Positions 56,290 through 64,000 of a stretch of DNA of 64,000 nucleotides are shown here, piece by piece. Below the pieces are notes generated by a model, which searched no databases, had not been told where the DNA came from, and was given only the letters and a program-made list of their open reading frames with translations. Position 1 is the stretch's first letter; every line of letters begins with the position of its first letter. The stretch spans positions 57,639 through 121,638 of the forward strand of contig JBNGIS010008884.1 in NCBI GenBank assembly GCA_049999725.1. The letters are read 5' to 3'. Source of the DNA: Haplomitrium mnioides. Taxonomy: Eukaryota; Marchantiophyta; Haplomitriopsida; Calobryales. Made by a program: the position numbers and the translations under genes.

Positions 56290-56910
56290 CCTCAATGATG
56301 CCAAATTACTGCGGCGAATGAATGATAGCAAAAGACCAAAAGTTTGAAGTTGTAACTACTGCAAAAGATGATAGCATGTCAAAAATGTCATCTTTTGAAA
56401 AGGGTTCAAAGTCATCATGCTTACATTCCTTGAGGTTGTAACTGTAAGGAATATTAACAATAGCCAAAGTGAAACACCTAGGTTTCAGAAGGCCATTCAA
56501 TTGTCAAGCGTTGGCCTCTCCGTGGACTTGATAAAATGCCACGTTAAGACCATCGACGAAGGACATTAAATCTTCTTCCTTATCTTTCACAACTTCTTCA
56601 GTTGTAAGAGATGCAACAGCACTTTGCTGTTGTGCTTTCCACTCTCTACCCTTTTGGAAGTGGAGAAGAAAAGCATGAGAATAGAAGATTAAGGTGGGAG
56701 GCTGGTCTGATCTTTAGGGGCTTCTTCAACCCTTGATTTTTTTTGACCTTTCGCAGTTGCTGTCAATTGTTTTGCTAATCGTTGTTTAAAAGTTTTATCC
56801 CCTTGCACAAAAACAAAATAGAAAACATTATGGAGAGATAAAAAACATTTTAAAGTAGAGAATGACACTGACTTCCATGCGCACATGGACATCGAAGTCC
56901 ATGTGCACAT
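56290..56910 (-). pseudogene. Minus-strand gene relic
   Basis: Minus-strand frames give KQRLAKQLTATAKGQKKSR, then (56507-56690) FQKGREWKAQQQSAVASL and KDKEEDLMSFVDGLNVAFYQ, then (56306-56500) ECKHDDFEPFSKDDIFDML, separated by stops and frame changes. The open parts are long for such AT-rich sequence, so this is probably an old gene or element, unrecognised. Confidence 0.35.
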
Positions 56911-56992
56911 GGACTACGCAGTCCAAGCATGTAGAAACAACAAAGTCCATGCGCGCATGGAGATCAAAGTCCATTCGTGCGAGGACTTCAGT
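56868..56992. repeat. Palindromic tandem repeats ('tccatgcgcacatgga' type)
   Basis: Five units of about 24-30 bp contain near-perfect palindromes: ccatgcgcacatgg, ccatgtgcacatgg, ccatgcgcgcatgg. They alternate with 'acatcgaagt' or 'agatcaaagt'. The core resembles the 'tgcgcgcata' phrase of the two minisatellites. Confidence 0.8.
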
Positions 56993-56999
56993 ATTATGT

Positions 57000-57437
57000 C
57001 CTTCGTGCTTTGTGATGATGTAGTAAAATATAATCACCAATTGCTTCTTCATCGTGACCAACAAATGAAAGAAAGATCAAAACTTGCCAACCATCGAAGA
57101 AAATATTATGCCGATGGTCAAAAGTACTTGGGAATTGTCATTGATGGAATAGATGAGAAGAAAACTACTATTCCACACTTGCCATTACCACCAAAAAACA
57201 TTGATAAAGATTGTTTGATGGGTGTGCATGTTGTTGGTGTCTTAATATTCAATCATGCTCTTTCTTTGAGGGTCTTCTTAACGTACAGAAACTTGAGAAG
57301 TGATTCTAATTTGACAGTTATTGTGCTCAACAAAATATTATGTGACTTTGAAGGCCCGCTACCTCCAATTTTGTATCTTCAGTTAGACAACACGACACGA
57401 GAGAATAAGAATTCTATCTTGTTTGAATATCTTAGTC
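57000..57437 (+). pseudogene. DUF7869-like domain, cut by a Copia insertion
   Basis: A plus-strand frame runs open to the insertion point. It reads HRDQQMKERSKLANHRRKYY, KYLGIVIDGIDEKKTTIPHL, then CLMGVHVVGVLIFNHALSLR, DSNLTVIVLNKILCDF and LPPILYLQLDNTTRENKNSI. This is the layout I know from DUF7869 proteins (IIDGMDQ-KT-LPH ... LPP-LY-QLDN--RENKN), found in mosses, algae and animals, often in unclassified mobile or transposase-like genes. The Copia LTR begins at 57438, inside the domain, so the C-terminal half (usually with G-H-T-H-x-x-I-D) should lie beyond the right window edge. Upstream reading frame passes through the palindromic repeats, so the true start is unclear. Confidence 0.7.
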
Positions 57438-57589
57438 TGTTATAGCAGATTGGAGACACACACAGAGTAATCGGGCAGCGCCGCACTTCGCTTCACTTCA
57501 TGGATAGAATGAATACAGAGTTGTCATATTGTACATAACCCTATCTATATATATGGTATAGATAGGGTTTATCCTATAGTCCTATAACA
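57438..57589 (-). repeat. 3' LTR of the long Copia element
   Basis: 152 bp, plus-strand start tgttatagcagattgg and end tagtcctataaca; the ends form an inverted repeat TGTTATAG/CTATAACA. It matches the LTRs at 39784 and 40990. Confidence 0.9.
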
Positions 57590-57599
57590 CTCCCCTTTG
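57590..57599 (-). promoter_or_regulatory. Polypurine tract
   Basis: Minus strand CAAAGGGGAG directly before the 3' LTR, the normal place for the plus-strand primer of reverse transcription. Confidence 0.85.
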
Positions 57600-58012
57600 A
57601 CTGATTTTGTTCTAGACTAATCAGTCACAATTCTAGGACTAGTTTATATCAATATGCTGCTACAGGTGTGGTCTTATTAAAACCCTCCTGCTTTCTTTTG
57701 AGGGAAAGAGTGCCACCACGTGTAGTGCATTTACATCAAAAAATAGATTGTTTGAAAAATGTGGATACCAATCGTCACGCAAATCTCTGTGGTAATGTTG
57801 TAGTTGGCGATGTGTTGTTGATGGCTCCTTGCATCTGTATGGATAACCTGTGAGCCCTCCTCTGTCTTATGAAAAACACGCGTACATCATTAGTGTCGAC
57901 GTAGTGTCGCTTGAATATCTGTAAAACAAACTACATAGTTAAAACATAATACTCAATAACAGAAAGCATGATATAAAACTTGAAAAGAGTCTGAATCATA
58001 TAAAATGATATG
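57600..58012 (-). other. 3' untranslated part of the Copia element
   Basis: No coding. It matches 40030-40440 of the deleted derivative closely. Confidence 0.7.
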
Positions 58013-60277
58013 TCAATTTTGCTTTCTGTTGAGTTCAAATAATTTTCGTAGACCAATTCCTTCTGTATGTGCCTTGTATAGAGCAGTAGGTAGGGGTTTT
58101 GTGAAAATATCAGCCCTATTTTCTTTCCTTGGTATCCACTGTACGTTAATCTGTTCACCATGTTGTTCATGAGTGTAGAAGAATTTAGGGGCAATATGTT
58201 TGATTCTGTCCCCTTTGATGAATCCTTGGGCTATTTGTTCAACACATGGTTTATTATCTTCATAGAGTACTGTAGGGGATTGAATAAGTTGCTGACCAGT
58301 GTTGGAGTTGATGTGATCAATCAACTGTCTTAGCCAAATACATTCTCTACTGGCCTCGTATAATGCTATAATTTCGGCATGATTAGTAGATGTTGTGGTG
58401 ATGGTCTGTTTGGTGCTTTTCCATGAAATAGTTGTACCCCCTTTAAGGAATACATATCTTATTTGTGATTTTGTATCATTAGGGTCAGATAAGTATCCGG
58501 CATAAGCATAGCCAATGATGTCGTTTTCTGCATTTTTTGGGAAGAATAGACCCATGTCTACAGTGCCTTGTAGGTATCTGAAAATTCTTTTGATGCCATT
58601 CCAATGGCGTATAGTTGGTTGTGAGCTATGTCTTGCTAGTAGGTTTACAGCGAAAGCAATGTCAGGTCTGGTCTGATTTGCCAGGTACATTAATGCTCCT
58701 ATGGCGGATAAGTATGGTTTTTCTGGTCCAAGTGTCGGTTTTGTTTCTTTCCTTTTGGAGAACATGTCTTTTGAGGGATATGAGGATCTCATTTCCATAA
58801 GTGTGCTCATTGGGTGAGCTTTTTCCATGTTGAATTGTTTCAGCATTTTCGATGTGTAAGTTGACTGGTGTATTAGAATGCCATCATGTAAGTGTTCGAA
58901 TTGTATTCCCAAGTAGAAGTCAGGTTTGCCAATGTCTCGCATTTCAAAGGTATTTTTCAGTTTCTCAATAGTGTCGGAGGTTAGGCATGGCGTCTCAAAA
59001 ATGTTGATATCGTCTACATATATTACCACTATAATGTATTCAAGGGTTTCCTGTTTCATGAATAGGCATGGTGCAATGTCGTCGTTCTTGAAATTCATGG
59101 TCATCATTTCTGATTTGAATCTTTGATACCAATTTCTGCCGCTTTGTTTGAGGCCATACATCGATCTCATGACTTGGACTACCATTTGAGGGTCCGATCG
59201 ATTGGATGCCATATATGTAGCATTTGCTGAATGCTTTGTTGATGGAATGTTTCCATGTCCACATGATCGATGTGGGACTAAAGGTCCCTTGTCATTGTGT
59301 TTGTTCAACTTTCTTGTTGTTTGGACTGAAGGTCCAATCTTCTGCCAATCTGCCATGCATGTTGATGGTCCTCTGTTGGACTGCGTGCTCAGCAATTGTG
59401 CTGGCTAGACTAAAGGTCCATATATCGCAGTGTTAAGCATGTTGTTCATTGTATAGCGCTTTCTCTTTGTCATGAGGACAGCAGGTCCTTTCTCTTGCAG
59501 CCATTTGTGGACTATAGGTCCTGTTGCAGATTTATTGTGAGGGACAAAAGGTCTAACCTCAAAGGATTTGTATTGAGGGACAATAGGTCCAACCTCAGAT
59601 GTTCTGCATTGAGGGACAAAAGGTCCAACCTCAGATATTTGACATTGAGGGACAAAAGATCCAGCTTTAGATATTTGCCTCTCCCTCTGAATGTGGAAAG
59701 ATAACCTTGATATGAGTTCTAGAGGTGCCTTCATGTAGATCTGAGAGTCAAGTATGCCGTACAAGTAGGTTGTAATAACGTCCATGATGTGCATGATGAG
59801 GTTCCATTGAATGGCGAATGCGATCATATATCTGTATGTAATGGAGTCCATTATGGGTGAATACGTCAGATTATAGTCTCTGCCAGGTATTTGAGTGTAT
59901 CCTTTCGCAACTAGTCTGGCTTTGTATCTAGTGATGTCGCCCTTTGCATTTCTCTTCCTGACAAATATGAATCTGTAGCCGGTCATGGTCATGTCGGGTG
60001 TTGCTGGAGTGATGGAGCCAAAAACTTGGCGATGAATCAGAGAATCCAGCTCTGAGTTAATCGCCTGTTCCCATTGGGGCCAGTCTTGTCTGGATTGTGC
60101 ATCTTGTACGGAGATTGGGTCTGGTGTATTGTCATCTATACTTTGAGATACTGAGTAGGCAAGCATATCGTCTATGTCTGTTTTGTCTCGTGTCCAGATA
60201 TGGCCGGTATCCGAGTAATCGATGGATATCTCCTCATTGTCTGGAATTGTTGATCTCGGTGTGTTGGACGTTCTGTC
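58013..60277 (-). pseudogene. Copia reverse transcriptase and RNase H
   Basis: In the pol frame RT begins near 60080 (RQDWPQWEQAINSELDSL, KARLVAKGYTQIPGRDYN, YSPIMDSITYRYMIAFA) and continues to QIYMKAP near 59720. An in-frame repeat region (59280-59700) follows, then SMYGLKQSGRNWYQRF, the catalytic VIYVDDINIF (YVDD intact), and RNase H up to 58013 (ALYEASRECIWLRQLIDHIN; YEDNKPCVEQIAQGF; RKENRADIFTKPLPT). A stop at 59405 splits it. The downstream 460-codon part is fully open, so decay is moderate. Confidence 0.88.
59530..59690 (-). repeat. 36-bp in-frame repeats inside the Copia RT
   Basis: Four units of 36 bp encode 12-residue blocks such as SEVGPFVPQCRT, SEVGPIVPQYKS and FEVRPFVPHNKS. Looser units with 'gacyaaaggtcc' continue to about 59270. 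They sit between two conserved RT motifs. Confidence 0.85.
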
Positions 60278-61495
60278 TTATGTTGGTTGTGTTTCGATAT
60301 TGGTGTGATGTGATTGGTCGGGTTTTGGCTTATTTTTGGAGCCAAGTGGGCGTCCTCTTTTGGCCTTGGGCGCAATATCAGTAGCAGGTTTGGATTCTTT
60401 TTGTAGTCTTGCAGGTGCATTAGCTGCTTCGATATGGGATTTGGTAATACCTGCTATATCATTGAATGCGTCAGGTGTTTTGGCTAATGTCTGTTGGATG
60501 TGGAGTATTTTCTGTACTTCATAGTCAGATTGTCCAGTCTTGGCATCGGGTTGAAGGATTGAGTTTTTACGCCATATCAGTTCCTCCTTATGTGTTGTTG
60601 TGTTTGAAGGAGTGTCATGTGTCAAGGGTGGGAAAGTGTTCTCAAAGAATTGGCAATCCGCAAATCGGGACTTGAAAACGTCTGATGTGCTCGGTTCGAG
60701 GTATCGAATTATTGATGAGGATTCAAAACCAATATATATTCCTTTCTCACGTTGTGGTCCCATTTTGGTTTGGTTGGGGCCGAGGATTGGTACCATGACC
60801 AAACATCCGAATGTTCTGAGGTGTGTAATGTTGGCGGGCATGCCTATTGCAAGTCGATATGGTGAGTAACGGTTGAAGGCTGATGGTTTGAACCTTATTA
60901 GGGTGGCTGCATGCAGTACGGCATGGCCTCATGGAGAGGTAGGAAGGCTTGTGTTCAGCAGTAGCGGTCGAGCGATAAGTTGTATACGTTTAATTGCTGA
61001 TTCAGCTATTCCATTCTGGAAATGGACGTGAGGGACCGAGTATTGGATATCTATGCCTGCTGATGTGCAGAATTCGTCGAATGTTTTAGACGAAAATTCG
61101 TCGGCGTTGTCGACTCTAAGAGTTTTGATCGGGTATTTGGGGAATTGAGTGGTGAGCTTAAGAATTTGTGAGAGTAGTTTAAGGAATACCATATTTTTGG
61201 TTGTAAGTAGAGATACTTGTGACCATTTTGATGATGCATCAATGGTTACTAGAAAATATTTGAATGGCCCGGATGGAGGGTGAATGGGTCCGCAAACGTC
61301 TGCATGGATCCGTTCAAGGAAACGAGGGATTTGTCTGGTTGTCTTTTGTATTGGATGTATTATCTTGAGTTTTCCTTGTGCACATGCCATGCATGGAGAA
61401 GAGGGAGATAACGGTTGGACGTTGTCAGGAATGCCTATGCTGTCATGTTTTAGTCTGTAAAACATGTCTTTGCCTGGGTGTCTGAGTTGATTATG
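60278..61495 (-). pseudogene. Copia integrase
   Basis: Same frame as the protease and RT. It holds the pre-integrase C-x-x-C (MACAQGK), the core DVCGPIHPPSG (first Asp), TLRVDNADEFSS (second Asp; family R-x-D-N-G-G-E) and PHVHFQNGIAESAIKRI, where the family has PxxPxQNGxxER. The tail gives LRTFGCLVMVP and the KGIYIGFESSS motif. Stops at 60929 and 60278, and the changed NADE motif, suggest inactivity. Confidence 0.88.
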
Positions 61496-62203
61496 CTAGA
61501 GTTGAGCATTCGAGATTCGTATTGAGGATGTAAGGTAGGAGTACATGTGTGTCATGTACAGTCCAGGTGGGGACAGCGGGAATGTTTCTTGTACTTGCAT
61601 ATTAAGTCCTGTCGGGATCATAATATGTAAGACTTCTGTGTTGAAGGTCCTTTCGGTTTGGATGTGATATCCGTTTCGGCAGATATCTCTGAAACTGATG
61701 AGATTCTTGGTTGTCGTGGGGGCATAAATGGCTGAAGAAATGTTTAGTATTGTTCCGTTAGGGAATCGTATGGTGGCTGGGCCATAGCCTTCTTCTATTT
61801 GGTTATGGCCGGTGATAGTTGTCATTTGTCGAGAAGAAGGAGTGATCGAAGAGCACAGGTTTTGATCCTGTAGGATAGTGTACGATGAGCCGCTATCGAT
61901 AATGCATGTGTTGTTGTGGTTGGCTGCCTGAGTGGGATCCAAATGTTGTATCATATGACTCTCTGGTTGCATGTTGAATGTCGGGTAGTCGTCGGCGTTG
62001 GGGATTTCCAAGATATTCCCATGGACCTCAGGTTGTGCGTTCCTGATACTGTTTTGGTATAGTTTGGCCAGGTGTGTAGGAACTCGGCATACTGATTGTG
62101 TATGGCCTCGAGTTCCGCATCTGTGGCATGAGGTCTGATTGTTTCTCTGTTGGGAGAATGGTTTTTGGTCGCGTTTATGTTGTCGACCACCTCTTGTGTC
62201 CAT
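61496..62203 (-). pseudogene. Copia zinc knuckle and protease
   Basis: It has a complete CCHC knuckle, CHRCGTRGHTQSVC, followed by linker and the retropepsin start CIIDSGSSYTIL (D-S-G intact), then GPATIRFPNGTILNI and KNLISFRDICRNGYHI, the Copia protease end. The frame differs from gag, so a frameshift lies near 62200. A stop at 61496 separates it from integrase. Confidence 0.88.
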
Positions 62204-63003
62204 TGACGTGTTCTGCGTTCAGGTCGGTTGGAGGTATATTGTTTGTTATTCCTATCCTTGTTTGTGAAAAAGAGAGGTCTGTTGGCATGTGAGTATTTTG
62301 TACTCCCCCTGAATCTGGGGTTTCCTCTGCCTCTGCCTCTGCCGGTGTGGGGTCCCCGAGTGCGGTTTGTAGGGTATGGATAATGTTGTGTGTAGTGGGA
62401 TTTAGGGTTTGCGGGAGGTGCAGCAGAATCGGGAGGTCTCTTTTTCGCGTTCTCAATTAGTAGAATTTGATGTTTCTCGGCTAGAAGCATATATGCGATA
62501 AGCTCTGAGTATCTTGTGAATCGCATGTTGCGATATTGGGATGCCAATATAAGGTTGCTTACGGGGAATGTCGAGAGGGTCTTTTCTATCTGTTCTTCAT
62601 CTGATACTGGGTGACCACATATGGCCAGCTGGGAGGCAATCCGGAACAGTTCGCTGTTGTAGTTCACTATGGATGTGTGATCCTGGATGTGCAGGTTTAT
62701 CCAGTCGTGTCTCGCTGCGGGGAGTGACATGGATGTCAAATGGTCGAATCTCAATTTGAGTTCATTCCATAGTAATCTGGGGTTTTGGTGATTCAGGTAT
62801 TGGAGTTTGAGTGGTTCCACAATATGGTGGCGGATGAGGATTAATGCTCGAGCAGCGTCGCGAGGGTTTGTCCCTTCGTCGTGGGTGAGGATATCCTGGA
62901 TGCCTTTTGATGTAAGGTATGTGGTAATGTTCAGTGACCACGATTGGTAATTCAATCCATCGAGTTTCAAGGTGGGGAATTTCAATGAACCTACCGGGTT
63001 CAT
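61951..63003 (-). pseudogene. Copia gag
   Basis: It begins MNPVGSLKFPTLKLDGLNYQ, followed by WSLNITTYLTSKGIQDIL, the UBN2/retrotran_gag start typical of Copia (L-x-G-x-N-Y-x-x-W). Middle part: LLWNELKLRFDHLTSMSLPA. A basic, Arg/Gly-rich tail follows (TGRGRGRGNPRFRG). The gag coding sense ends near 62200 by frameshift; the last 80 codons of this frame are out of register. ATG at 63003 is the first in frame and fits the family start. Confidence 0.88.
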
Positions 63004-64000
63004 GGTTGGTTGATTCCCAGTGTCGATCTGGTTTTGGATTCAGTAATCTGTCCAGAGCGTGAAAAAGAAATGAGAGGATACGAAGGGGTAGGAAATAAAA
63101 TGACGCACAGTATGATCAGTACTGCTGGTCTCCGTGTGTTGCGAGGATGTTTTAGATCGTGGTACCTGTTTATGTTTTCTTCTTAATGCGGAAAACAAAA
63201 AAAAAGGAATGAACTGAAAATGAAGTATCCTCTAAAAAGAGAGGAAAGGTAAATGTGCTAAAAAGAAATTTGCAGAGCTGTACTGGAAAACTGCCCTGTA
63301 ATATGTTTCTGTGTTGAGTAAAAATTGTCCTGTTGTCGTCAGTGTCGCTCGTCGTTCGCCCTGGTCAGTTGTGGTCCTCTTGTTGATAAATGTGTAAGCA
63401 CCAGGTTGATGAAAGGTGAAAGAGCATGGCACGAGCGCCAATTGTCGAGGATGAACAGATGAAACAGCTGCGAGTGCCAAGTTAATGCGAAAAGGAAAGA
63501 AAATAAAGGTCGAGGAATAGAATACGATCTCAGCCACGTAAGGAGCAAAAGAGCACAGCCTGGTTAAAAAGTAGCAGAGCACCGCCACCGAATGAGCAAA
63601 AAGAAGATGAATAGAGGGGCAAAGGGGCGCAGGTCGTTGCAGAAGCCAACAGGGACACCTGAGTACAGCCCGTCGAACAGCGAGGAAGCAAAAGGGGGGA
63701 AGCACAATCTGTCGAAGGGGCAAAAAGTAGCAAAAATGGGGCACCTGAGCACGCCCGTCGAGTATCGAGGAAGCAAAATGAGGAAGCACAGCCCGTCGAA
63801 GGGGCAAAAAGGGGCAATAGGAGAGCACCTAAGAACAGTCCGTCAAGTAGCGAAGAAGCAAATAGGAGAGAAAAGCACAGCCGCCGAAGGAGCGTATGAG
63901 CATAGAGTAAGAGCACAGCCCGTCGAATGGGCAATAAGGAGCCAAAGGGAAAAAACACAGCCGCCGAAAGAGCGCAGAAGCAAAAAAGAAGCAGAGCACA
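63004..64000 (-). other. 5' leader of the Copia element with purine-rich repeats
   Basis: From 63440 to the window edge the plus strand repeats phrases such as 'gcacagcccgtcgaa', 'ggggcaaaaagtagc', 'cgaggaagcaaaatgag', 'gcacagccgccgaa' with a spacing of about 40-60 bp. On the coding (minus) strand this is pyrimidine-rich. Open frames here (up to 198 codons) are by-products of the repeats. The deleted derivative lacks it. Confidence 0.65.

Larger units (their letters stand above)
57438..64000 (-). mobile_element. Long Copia (Ty1) element, 5' end outside the window
   Basis: Coding runs on the minus strand: gag, zinc knuckle, protease, integrase, RT, RNase H, the Copia order. The 3' LTR is 57438-57589 with TG...CA ends and a polypurine tract beside it; the 5' LTR is not reached. 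The 39.8-kb derivative belongs to the same family. Left flank tagtc (57433-57437) should reappear beyond the right edge if the insertion is intact. Confidence 0.9.

Noticed and set aside
63232-63828. 198-codon minus-strand open frame
   Set aside because: It lies in the repeat-built Copia leader; the composition (Phe/Leu/Ser/Cys-rich) and overlapping open frames in other registers show it is a by-product of the repeats.

Overview
The window is nuclear DNA from a land plant, most likely a gymnosperm. The case for this is long AT-rich intergenic space, many old and stop-ridden LTR retrotransposons nested in one another, GT-AG split genes, and a plant-type arginase close to what I remember of the pine protein. 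There are no bacterial operons, no CRISPR array and no recognisable rRNA or tRNA gene. A 100-base run of N (16348-16447) marks a scaffold gap. The species call is inference.

Layout. 1-8570: a decayed Ty3/gypsy element (gag and protease remnants) between two copies of a roughly 0.9-1 kb LTR-like repeat, split by a GC-rich non-coding insertion (3481-7130). 9626-15246: a decayed chromovirus (gypsy with chromodomain) with an enlarged 5' LTR and a near-matching 5-bp target duplication. 15440-15990: a minisatellite. 16916-25363: a different gypsy-type element whose decayed polyprotein carries, besides gag, zinc knuckle, protease and integrase, a region that reads as a DNA cytosine-5 methyltransferase and, after the integrase tail, a PHD finger. 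This is the most unusual object in the window.

26678-39482 is a gene island with four split genes whose exons I could assemble by phase: arginase (+, 6 exons, 343 aa, intact), a DUF707 family membrane protein (-, 15 exons, about 449 aa, one GC-AG intron), a small mitoribosomal mL64/CRIF1-like protein (+, 4 exons, 106 aa) and an unrecognised 615-aa protein (-, 9 exons, one intron of only 44 nt). All four read without a stop once spliced. Arginase and the DUF707 gene converge; the DUF707 gene and the mL64-like gene diverge; the mL64-like gene and the 615-aa gene converge.

39784-41128 is an internally deleted Copia derivative with two LTRs and a perfect 5-bp target duplication. 41322-41773 holds recent tandem duplications. 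42342-54660 is a stack of three related chromoviruses: one cut by a 3.4-kb insertion and ending in an LTR-derived foldback, and another whose gag is interrupted by a nearly full-length third copy (49373-54267). 55020-57437 holds a second minisatellite array, remnants of a minus-strand gene, and a DUF7869-like domain. That domain is cut at 57438 by a longer Copia element of the same family as the 39.8-kb derivative, running on the minus strand to the window edge.

The retroelements are dead as read here (stops, frameshifts, lost catalytic residues); the four island genes appear functional. Exon boundaries come from reading splice sites and phase by eye, without transcript data.
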